This document shows, in pieces, positions 54,667 to 62,017 of a stretch of 64,000 bases of DNA. The position numbers were made by a program, and so were the translations under genes. Every line of letters begins with the position of its first letter. The stretch's first letter is position 1. The stretch is from Stenotrophomonas sp. MYb238 (GTDB taxonomy: Bacteria; Pseudomonadota; Gammaproteobacteria; Xanthomonadales; Xanthomonadaceae), in assembly GCF_009496535.1 (NCBI RefSeq), contig NZ_WIDL01000004.1, forward strand, positions 62,001 to 126,000. Reading direction: 5' to 3'. The notes under the pieces were generated by a model that made no database searches, had not been told where the DNA came from, and worked only from the letters and a program-made list of their open reading frames with translations.

Positions 54667-55773
54667 ATGGAAATCGGCTCGCAGTCGCGCTGGCGCGGAC
54701 TACTTCACCCCCTCAACCTGGCCGGCCTGCTCACCTGGTGCGCCGTGGCCTTCACCCTGTCCTATGGCGATGCCGCGTTGCAGCCGTGGCGCTGGGCCTG
54801 CGCCCTGCTGTTCCTGACCGCCTTCCTGGTCGCCACCGTGCTGCCGCAGGCGTCCTGGCAACGGGCGGCGCTGCTGCTGGTCGAAGCCGTCGCCGCGCTG
54901 GCGCTGGTGCGGCTGGCCCACTACAGCGGCGTGGCGCCGGCGCTGCTGGTGATGCTGGCCGCGCAGGTCGCCGCCACCTGGCCGCTGCGCATCGCACTGC
55001 TGGCCGTCGCTGCCTTGAACCTGGGCATGTACTTCGTGCTGCGCGGGGTCAACGAGCATGCCGGCGTGGTGGTGATGATCTTCGCCGGCTTCCAGGCCTT
55101 CGCCATGCTCACCACGCACTATGCGCGCAGCGCCGAGCAGGCGCGCGACCGGCTGGCGCTGGTCAATGCCGACCTGCTCGCCACCCGCGCGCTGCTGGCC
55201 GAAAGCTCGCGCGACGCCGAGCGCCTGCGCCTGTCGCGCGACCTGCACGATGTCGCCGGCCACAAGCTCACCGCGCTGCGCCTGCAGCTGCGCGCGCTGG
55301 CCGGTCAGGCGGACGCGCCGGCCGGGCTGGCGCTGTGCGAACAGCTTTCCGCCGAGCTGCTGGGCGACATCCGCGCGGTGGTGCAGTCGCTGCGCGACGG
55401 CGGCGAGCTGGACATCGCCACCGCCCTGCACGCACTGGCCGCGCCCCTGCCGCGGCCGCGGCTGCACCTGCAGCTGGACGACAACGTGCACGTCCACGAC
55501 ACCGCCGTGGCCGAGGCGCTGCTGCGCTGCGTGCAGGAGGCCCTGACCAACAGCGCGCGCCACGGCGACGCGCAGGTGCTGCACGTGGCCCTGCGGCGGC
55601 AGGACGGCCGCCTGCTGCTGGACATGCACGACGACGGCAGGCTGCGCGGCGAGCTGCGCGAGGGCAACGGCCTGACCGGCATGCGCGAGCGCGTCGCCGA
55701 GCACGGCGGCAGCCTGCGGCTGCAGCGCGGCGCGTCCGGCGCGCTGCACATCCAGGCGGAGTTCGCGGCATGA
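54667..55773 (+). CDS. Histidine kinase, NarL/DesK type
   Basis: 368 residues from the ATG at 54667. Five membrane helices (about residues 15-140), then a HisKA_3 dimerisation domain with phospho-acceptor His194 (LSRDLHDVAGHKLTALRL), and an HATPase_c domain with the N-box EALTNSARHGDA and G-box GNGLTGMRERV. No extracytoplasmic domain, so it may sense membrane state, as DesK does. It overlaps its response regulator as ATGA. Confidence 0.93.
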   Translation: MEIGSQSRWRGLLHPLNLAGLLTWCAVAFTLSYGDAALQPWRWACALLFLTAFLVATVLPQASWQRAALLLVEAVAALALVRLAHYSGVAPALLVMLAAQVAATWPLRIALLAVAALNLGMYFVLRGVNEHAGVVVMIFAGFQAFAMLTTHYARSAEQARDRLALVNADLLATRALLAESSRDAERLRLSRDLHDVAGHKLTALRLQLRALAGQADAPAGLALCEQLSAELLGDIRAVVQSLRDGGELDIATALHALAAPLPRPRLHLQLDDNVHVHDTAVAEALLRCVQEALTNSARHGDAQVLHVALRRQDGRLLLDMHDDGRLRGELREGNGLTGMRERVAEHGGSLRLQRGASGALHIQAEFAA

Positions 55774-56405
55774 CCGGCGCCCCGCGCATCGCCCTGGTCG
55801 ACGACCAGGCCCTGATCCGCGCCGGCCTGCGCGCGTTGCTGCAGCAGCAGGGCATCGACATCGCGTTCGAGGCCGACAGCGGCGAAGACCTGCTGGCGCA
55901 GCTGCAGCAGCAGCCGGTGCAGCTGATCGTCTCCGACATCCGCATGCCCGGCATGGACGGCATCCAGGCGTTGCAGGCCCTGCGCGGGCGCGGCGACGCC
56001 ACGCCCTGCCTGTTCCTGACCACCTTCGACGAGAGCGACCTGCTGCTGCGCGCCACCGAGGCCGGCGCACAGGGGTTCCTGCTCAAGGACGCCGCGCCGG
56101 AAGACCTGCGCGACGCCATCGTGCGCATCGTCGCCGGCCAGACCCTGCTGCAGCCGGTCAGCACCGACGCGGTGCGCCAGCGCTATCGCTACCACGCCGA
56201 CGATGCGCCCAAGGAGCTGTTCAGCCAGAAGGAAGTGGCCGTGCTGCGGTTGATGGCCGGCGGCTACAGCAACCGCGAGATCGCCGGCAGCCTGTTCCTG
56301 GCCGAGGGCACGGTGAAGAACTACGTCTCGGCCATCCTCGACAAGCTGGACACGCGCGACCGCACCCGCGCGGTGCTCAAGGCGATCACCCTGCGCATCA
56401 TCTGA
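55770..56405 (+). CDS. LuxR/NarL-type response regulator
   Basis: 211 residues. Receiver domain with phospho-acceptor Asp56 (LIVSDIRMPGMDG), the switch Thr in FLTTFDE and Lys in FLLKDAA, and a C-terminal HTH (LFSQKEVAVLRLMAGGYSNREIAGSLFLAEGTVKNYVSAILDKL). Partner of the overlapping kinase. Target genes are not evident. Confidence 0.95.
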   Translation: MTGAPRIALVDDQALIRAGLRALLQQQGIDIAFEADSGEDLLAQLQQQPVQLIVSDIRMPGMDGIQALQALRGRGDATPCLFLTTFDESDLLLRATEAGAQGFLLKDAAPEDLRDAIVRIVAGQTLLQPVSTDAVRQRYRYHADDAPKELFSQKEVAVLRLMAGGYSNREIAGSLFLAEGTVKNYVSAILDKLDTRDRTRAVLKAITLRII

Positions 56406-56410
56406 CCATC

Positions 56411-56479
56411 GTAGGAGCGGCTTCAGCCGCGACCGGGCGTTACCGGTAAAGCCCGGGTCGCGGCTGAAGCCGCTCCTAC
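56411..56479. repeat. REP-type palindrome between convergent genes
   Basis: Arms GTAGGAGCGGCTTCAGCCGC and complement, between the response regulator and the PepSY gene. Centre GACCGGGCGTTACCGGTAAA. Confidence 0.9.
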
Positions 56480-56555
56480 GAAGCGCGGCAGACGCCGCAC
56501 TTCCACGGCCACGTGCGTGATCTCCTCCGGATCGGCGGTGGATCGCGCCTTCCGC

Positions 56556-58121
56556 TCAGGCCGCCGCCTGCGCCCACACGCTGTCGGCATGGCCCTGCCG
56601 CATCCGCCGCCGGGTGCGTTGGGCGATGTAGAGCATCGCCGGCACCGCGGCCAGCGCGGTGGCGTCTACCGGCCAGCTGCCCGGGTGGCTCCAGCTGCCG
56701 CCGATGCCCCACAGCCCGGCCAGGCTGCCCAGCGGGATGGCCAGGGTGAACAGCGCGCAGGCCCACAGCAGCTCCACCGCGCCGCGCGCGGTACCGCGTG
56801 CGAACGCCCAGCCGACCGCGGCGGAGAACACCGCGTAGTAGATGGCCTGGTGCCAGAACCCCAGGTCCTGCACCAGCGCCGGCAGCCACTTGGCGGCGGC
56901 CACGGTGGCCGAGATGCCGGCCACGCTGCCCAGGGCGATGCCCACCGTCAGGCAGCCCAGCACCCGCGCCGAGCGCTTCTGCGCCACGCTCTCGGCGCCG
57001 CGCTGCTTCTTCCGCCGCGACTCGATCCACAGCACATTGCCGGTGTAGAACAGCGCCGCGCCGGCCAGCCCCATCAACACGTACAGCCAGCGCATGGCGT
57101 TGCCGCCGTAGCTGCCGAAGTGCAGCGCGAAGAAGGCGTTGACCGTCTCGCCCCAACCGTCCATGTGGCCGGGCAGGTCGTGCGGGTCCACGGTGCCGGT
57201 GTACGGGTCCAGCGCGGTCTGCATCCAGGTGCGGCCGCGCGCGCCGCGGCGCACGTCCAGGCCGACGACGCTGGCCTCGGCCTGGCCCTGCCGGTTCTGC
57301 TGGAAGGTGAAGTTGTGCACGTCGAAACCGGGCAGCTGCGCCTGGACCCGCGCCAGCAGTTCGCGCGCCGGCAGCGGCGCGGCGCCGGTCGGCGGCGCGG
57401 CATGCTCGCCCCAGTCGATCTGGCCGCCGTACAGCAGCTTGGCCTGGGTGGCGTAGAACGGGGTGTGCAGGGCGAAGCCGACGCTGGTCAGCGCCATCAC
57501 CAGGTGGAACGGCAGGCTGAAGATGCCCAGCGCGTTGTGCGCGTCCAGCCACATGCGCTTGAGGTTCCTGCCGATGCGCAGCGCGAACACGTCCTTGGCC
57601 AGCGTCGGCAGCAGCACGATCAGCCCGGACAGCAGCGCCACCGCGTAGGCCAACGCCACCAGTCCCATGATGACGCGGGCCACGGTGTCCGGCAGCGGCA
57701 GGCCGACGAACTGGTGCATGCGGTCCACCAGCGCGGCGGCCTTGGCCTTGCGCAGCTTTTCGGTCTGCAGGCTGCCATCGGCGGCGAAGCTGGCGCCGTA
57801 TTCCACCAGTTCGCGCGGGCCCTTGCCGCGCTCGGCCCAGATCACCCGCGCCGGCTGCTCGGGCGAGGGATCGATGACGATCGAATGGCGCCTGGCCGCC
57901 TGCGGATGCCGGGCCAGCACCGCGGCCAGCAGCTTTTCGGCATCCTCCAGCGGCGGCGGCGCGGCCAGCGCCGAGGGCGGCGTGGCCCAGCGCTCCAGCG
58001 GCTTCTCGAACATGGTGACCGCGCCGGCGTAGAAGGCGATGAACAGCATCAGCCCGCAGACGATGCCGACCCAGATGTGCACGTCCTTGTAGACCTTGAT
58101 GATGTCGCTGCCGATCTTCAT
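56556..58121 (-). CDS. PepSY-domain membrane protein of an iron operon
   Basis: 521 residues. An N-terminal helix (IWVGIVCGLMLFIAFYAGAVTMF), a PepSY-like periplasmic domain with HSIVIDPS and EYGASFAADG, several helices with GNAMRWLYVLMGLAGAALFYTGNVLW, and a C-terminal membrane part. PepSY-associated TM proteins beside TonB receptors are thought to reduce or process ferric siderophores. It is the last gene of the TonB receptor-DUF3325-DUF3649-PepSY unit; the gap to the preceding gene is 7 bp. Confidence 0.88.
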   Translation of the reverse strand: MKIGSDIIKVYKDVHIWVGIVCGLMLFIAFYAGAVTMFEKPLERWATPPSALAAPPPLEDAEKLLAAVLARHPQAARRHSIVIDPSPEQPARVIWAERGKGPRELVEYGASFAADGSLQTEKLRKAKAAALVDRMHQFVGLPLPDTVARVIMGLVALAYAVALLSGLIVLLPTLAKDVFALRIGRNLKRMWLDAHNALGIFSLPFHLVMALTSVGFALHTPFYATQAKLLYGGQIDWGEHAAPPTGAAPLPARELLARVQAQLPGFDVHNFTFQQNRQGQAEASVVGLDVRRGARGRTWMQTALDPYTGTVDPHDLPGHMDGWGETVNAFFALHFGSYGGNAMRWLYVLMGLAGAALFYTGNVLWIESRRKKQRGAESVAQKRSARVLGCLTVGIALGSVAGISATVAAAKWLPALVQDLGFWHQAIYYAVFSAAVGWAFARGTARGAVELLWACALFTLAIPLGSLAGLWGIGGSWSHPGSWPVDATALAAVPAMLYIAQRTRRRMRQGHADSVWAQAAA

Positions 58122-58128
58122 GCCCGTC

Positions 58129-58428
58129 TCACCCCAGCCACGCTTTCAACGCCCACAGCAGGCCGAATGCCGCCACCGTCGCCAGCCCCAGCCACGACCA
58201 GGCGCGGCGGCCATCGCGGAACAGGAAGACGAAGCCCAGCACCGTGGCCCACAACGGCGGGATCATCCACATGTTGAACTGGATCTTGCCCTCGCCGCCC
58301 AGGCCGCCGGGGGTGAGCAGGGCGATCACCCCGCTCAGCGCCACCGCCAGCGCGTAGCCCAGCACCAGGCCGGCCATGGTCTTGCCGAACCAGTGGCGGC
58401 TCTGCAGCCGCTCGCGCGGCGCGTTCAT
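58129..58428 (-). CDS. DUF3649-type small membrane protein
   Basis: 99 residues from the ATG at 58428. Three hydrophobic segments, starting around GKTMAGLVLGYALAVALSGVIAL, with the sequence MIPPLWATVLGFVFLFRDGRRAW. The position between DUF3325 and PepSY genes fits the iron-uptake unit. Overlaps the upstream gene by 4 bases (ATGA). Function not known. Confidence 0.75.
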   Translation of the reverse strand: MNAPRERLQSRHWFGKTMAGLVLGYALAVALSGVIALLTPGGLGGEGKIQFNMWMIPPLWATVLGFVFLFRDGRRAWSWLGLATVAAFGLLWALKAWLG

Positions 58429-58718
58429 GCCGCCCCCCGCGCACGCACGCGGGCGCGCCAGGCGCCCAGGAACGGCGCCAGCGACCAGACGAACATCAGC
58501 AGCACGCACCAAGCGAACACCGCCTCCAACGGCGCCAGCAGCCGCAACATCGCCAGCAGCGACACCAGCGCGCAGGCCGCGGCCGGCCAACCGCGGCGGC
58601 GCGACGGCCACGGCCCGGCCGCGCGCCATTGCTGCTGCGGCGAGGCCAGGTAGGACAGCAGCGCGGCGGCGCTGCCGGAAACGGTTGCCAGCAGGGCAAG
58701 CAGGACGGTCGCGGTCAT
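58425..58718 (-). CDS. DUF3325-type small membrane protein
   Basis: 97 residues from the ATG at 58718 (MTATVLLALLATVSGSAA). Three hydrophobic segments. It follows the TonB receptor by 57 bp and overlaps the next gene. Together the pair resembles the small membrane proteins found with siderophore receptors in xanthomonads and pseudomonads. Confidence 0.75.
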   Translation of the reverse strand: MTATVLLALLATVSGSAAALLSYLASPQQQWRAAGPWPSRRRGWPAAACALVSLLAMLRLLAPLEAVFAWCVLLMFVWSLAPFLGAWRARVRARGAA

Positions 58719-58775
58719 GGCGTCGTTCTCGTCATGGCGCACCCGCCCCCGCATGCGGAGGCGGGCGCAACCCGG

Positions 58776-61037
58776 TCACCAGGTCCAGCGGGCGTTGGCG
58801 GTGATGGTGCGGCCGGTGCCGTACCAGCACGAAGAAGTGCCGGTGCAGGTGGTGACGTAGCGCTTGTCGGCGATGTTGCCGATGTTCAGCGACAGCAGCA
58901 CGTTGGCCTGCGTCACCCGCGACAGGTCGAAGCGGATCGCCGCATCCCACAGCGTGTACGAGGGGATGTTCAGCGGGTAGCCGGAGCTGATGGTGCCCAA
59001 GCTGCTGCCGACGATCAGGGTCTCGCCGTAGTAGCGCACGCCGGTGGCGAGGCTGAAGCCTTCCAGGGCGCCCGACTGGAAGGTGTAGTCCCCCCACAGC
59101 GACCCCATCCAGTCCGGCACCATCGCCAGTTCCTTGCCTTCCCACACGGTACCGCTCTTGACCAGTTCCGAATCCATCCGCGACACCGCGCCGATCACGC
59201 TGAAGCCATCCAGCGGAGTGACGCGCGCTTCCAGCTCGATGCCCTGCACCTTGGTCTCGCCGGCGCCGATGTAGCAGGCGGTGGTGCCGCCGGCGCCGCA
59301 GACATTGCCGTGGTCGGTATCGACGATGGCGTCGTCCTTCTTGCGCAGGTCGTAGGCGGCCAGGGTGAACAGGCCATCGAAGCTGGCCGGCTGGTACTTC
59401 ACGCCCGCTTCCCATTGCTTGCCGCGGGTCGGGTCGAAGGGCTTGCCGTCGAAGCTGTCCAGCGCGGTGCGGGTCGAGGGCTCGAACGATTCCGCATAGC
59501 TCAGGTACGGCGAGAAGCCGCTGTCGAAGGCATACAGCACGCCGACGTTGCCGCTGAAGGCTTCGTTCTTCAGCCGGGTGGTGGCCGAACGCGGCTGGCA
59601 GGCGCCGCTGCCGGAGCAGGACTGGCTCCAGGATTCGTCCCTGAACCAGTCATAGCGGCCGCCGAAGGCGAGGCGCCACTTGTCCAGCGCGATCTGGTCC
59701 TGCGCGTACACGCCGGTCTGGCGGGTCCTGCCGCCGCTCAGGCCGATGCTGTCGGGGAAGCCCGACGGCAGGCCGGTATGGATCGGGTTGAAGATGTCGA
59801 TCGGCTTGGGGTTGCGCGGGTCGGTGGGGGTCGAGCGCGGCCCCTGCAGGCGGCTGCCGGTCTGGTCGCCGCGGCGCCAGTCGACCCCGAGCAGCAGGGT
59901 GTGTTCGGCCGCGCCGGTGTTGAACCTGCCGGTGAGGCGGTTGTCGATGCCGTCGGTATCGGCATCGCCCAGGCCGGAGGCCTGGCGGCGCGCCTGGGTG
60001 TGGCCATCGGCATTGAGCGCACCGTTGGTGACGATGCCGCGGTACAGCGAATCCACGTGCATGTGCCGCGCGCTCTGGCTGAAGTTCCAGTGCTCGTTGA
60101 AGGCATGCTCGAACAGCCAGCCGGCGTGCCAAACGGTGGCGTCCCAGGTGTCGAACTCCGGCTCGCCGATGAAGGTGGTGTTCTTCATGTAGCCGTACCG
60201 GGTCGGGACCAGGGTGCCGTCCATCGGCAGGAACTGGTAGGTGCTGCCGCCGTCGTCCTCCTGGTAGTAGCCCAGCAGGGTCAGGCGGGTCTTGTCGGCG
60301 ATCTGCCAGGTGTAGCTGGGCGCCAGGAACCAATGCTGCTGCTTGACCGTATCGATCTGGGTGTCGCCGTCGGCGTAGCGGCCGACCAGGCGGAACAGGT
60401 GGCGGTCGTCGTCGGTGCCGGTACCGACGTCGAACGCGCTGCTCCAGGTACCGTGGCCGTCCACACCCAGCTGCAGCACCTGGCGCTGGCCCGGCTCGGG
60501 GGTCTTGCTGACCTGGTTGACCATGCCGCCGGGGGCGACCTGGCCGTACATCACCGCCGACGGGCCTTTCAGCACCTCGACCCGTTCGATGTTCCAGGTG
60601 TCGATCTTGCCGCGGTTCCACGCACTGCCCTGCGGCGGAGCGCGCAGGCCGTCCACGGTCATCTGCCCGCTTTCGCTGCCGGCGTTGAAGCCACGGATGC
60701 GGAAGTCGTCGTAGCGGTTGTCGGAGCCGGAGCTCTCCAGCATCACGCCGGCGACGTAGCGCATGGCCTCGTTGAGGTTGACGACCCCGCGCGCGTCCAG
60801 CTCCTCGCGGGCGATGACCGACACCGACTTGGCGGTCTCGGCGATCGGCGTGTCGGTCTTGGTGGCGCCGGAGGTGTGGGTGGTGACGCGGTAGGCATTG
60901 ACCTGCACCGCGTCGAGCGTGCGTGCGTCGTCGGCGACGGCCTCGTCGGCCAGCGCCGCCAGCGGGGACAGGGAAAGGGCGATGGCCAGCGACAGCGCGG
61001 CTGGCCGGAACGCGGCGTTACGGAAGGAGGCGGGCAC
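58776..61037 (-). CDS. TonB-dependent siderophore receptor
   Basis: 753 residues if started at the GTG at 61037, which directly precedes the signal peptide (SFRNAAFRPAALSLAIALSLSPLAALAD); no ATG fits. Plug domain VNLNEAMRYVAGVMLESSGSDNRYDDFRIRGFNAG and VEVLKGPSAVMYGQVAPGGMVNQVSK are typical siderophore-receptor (FhuA/FpvA-like) elements; the barrel ends in Trp. A Fur-box-like site with a -10 TATAAT lies upstream, so it should be induced by iron limitation. First gene of the four-gene iron operon. Confidence 0.93.
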   Translation of the reverse strand: MPASFRNAAFRPAALSLAIALSLSPLAALADEAVADDARTLDAVQVNAYRVTTHTSGATKTDTPIAETAKSVSVIAREELDARGVVNLNEAMRYVAGVMLESSGSDNRYDDFRIRGFNAGSESGQMTVDGLRAPPQGSAWNRGKIDTWNIERVEVLKGPSAVMYGQVAPGGMVNQVSKTPEPGQRQVLQLGVDGHGTWSSAFDVGTGTDDDRHLFRLVGRYADGDTQIDTVKQQHWFLAPSYTWQIADKTRLTLLGYYQEDDGGSTYQFLPMDGTLVPTRYGYMKNTTFIGEPEFDTWDATVWHAGWLFEHAFNEHWNFSQSARHMHVDSLYRGIVTNGALNADGHTQARRQASGLGDADTDGIDNRLTGRFNTGAAEHTLLLGVDWRRGDQTGSRLQGPRSTPTDPRNPKPIDIFNPIHTGLPSGFPDSIGLSGGRTRQTGVYAQDQIALDKWRLAFGGRYDWFRDESWSQSCSGSGACQPRSATTRLKNEAFSGNVGVLYAFDSGFSPYLSYAESFEPSTRTALDSFDGKPFDPTRGKQWEAGVKYQPASFDGLFTLAAYDLRKKDDAIVDTDHGNVCGAGGTTACYIGAGETKVQGIELEARVTPLDGFSVIGAVSRMDSELVKSGTVWEGKELAMVPDWMGSLWGDYTFQSGALEGFSLATGVRYYGETLIVGSSLGTISSGYPLNIPSYTLWDAAIRFDLSRVTQANVLLSLNIGNIADKRYVTTCTGTSSCWYGTGRTITANARWTW

Positions 61038-61100
61038 GGTTAGCAACCTGAACGAAGTGGGGGAACGATGGCCGGCGATGGACCGCGGCCGATCATCGGA

Positions 61101-61130
61101 ATTATAGCAAATGAAAATCATTACCAACAA
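61101..61130 (-). promoter_or_regulatory. Fur-box-like site and promoter of the iron operon
   Basis: GCAAATGAAAATCATTACC (61107-61125) matches 15 of 19 bases of the Fur consensus. On the minus strand a perfect -10 TATAAT lies at 61106-61101, with TTGTTG as -35 (61130-61125) at 18 bp, so the Fur site covers the spacer. The GTG start is about 65 bp further. Confidence 0.8.
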
Positions 61131-61284
61131 AGCGACACTATGACGCACCCGCCGCCTGCCACCGCCGCCGCGGGTTGGCGCATTCACCATCGCCGGCCAC
61201 CGGCGCTGGCCGCGCATGAAGGCCGGCGCCGCCGTCCCGCCGCCGCGGCCGTGTAAAATTCGCGGTTTTCCGCAGTCAGGACCC

Positions 61285-62007
61285 ATGGCGAAAGCTTCCA
61301 CACGGGCGCCCGTGCTGGGCCCGGCGTTCATTCGCCTGCTGGCCCGCTTCGGCGACGCCGACCTCCCGCGCACGCCGCCGGTGCTGACCGAGCGGCTGGC
61401 GCAGTGGTTCGACTGGAACCGCGCCATCACGCTGTCGCGCGCGCTGGACAACCGCCTGCCCGAGGCCGAACCAGGCGCCGGTTTCGACGACGCCCAGGAC
61501 GCCGAATGCGCGCGCCTGCGGCAGACGCTGCTGGACACCATCGAGGCCGACGTCGACCTGTCCGCGCCGCGGCGCAAGGACGCCAGCGCCGCCGGCGTCG
61601 ATCCCGGCTACCTGCCCTACCGCCAGCACTGCCTGGCCGCGCAGCGCGCGATGCAGGCGACCACCGGCCTGCTGCGCGGGCGCCTGCGCGACATGCTGGC
61701 GCTGCAGTCGCCCACCAAGGCGCGGCTGGCCGAGGTCGATGCGGTGATGGAGGCCACGCTCAGCCCGCGCGAACAGGCGCTGCTGGCGGTGGTCCCGGGC
61801 CTGCTCGGCCTGCACTACCAGCGCCTGCGCGATGCCGGCGCCTCCGGTTCCACCGGTGCCGACGCGCCGGACGACACCCCCGCGGCTCCCGCCACCGGCC
61901 CCTGGCTGGCACGGTTCCGCCAGGACATGCGCACCGCGCTGCTGGCCGAACTGGAGGTCCGCTTCCACCCCATCGACGGCCTGCTCGCAGCGCTGCGTAC
62001 CGAGTAA
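61285..62007 (+). CDS. DUF3348 family protein
   Basis: 240 residues from the ATG at 61285. Mostly helical, soluble. LERLAQWFDWNRAITLSRALDN-type and PYRQHCLAAQRAMQATTGLLRGRLRDMLA segments match the DUF3348 family from memory. It is followed 10 bp later by the DUF802 gene. In related genomes DUF3348, DUF802, an OmpA-like protein and a DUF2894 protein are usually adjacent, which would place the next partners beyond the window. Function unknown. Confidence 0.8.
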   Translation: MAKASTRAPVLGPAFIRLLARFGDADLPRTPPVLTERLAQWFDWNRAITLSRALDNRLPEAEPGAGFDDAQDAECARLRQTLLDTIEADVDLSAPRRKDASAAGVDPGYLPYRQHCLAAQRAMQATTGLLRGRLRDMLALQSPTKARLAEVDAVMEATLSPREQALLAVVPGLLGLHYQRLRDAGASGSTGADAPDDTPAAPATGPWLARFRQDMRTALLAELEVRFHPIDGLLAALRTE

Positions 62008-62017
62008 CCGCATCCCC

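Noticed and set aside
58629-61043. An 804-residue open frame opposite the siderophore receptor
   Set aside because: Antisense shadow; the receptor has a full plug and barrel and a Fur-type promoter on the other strand.
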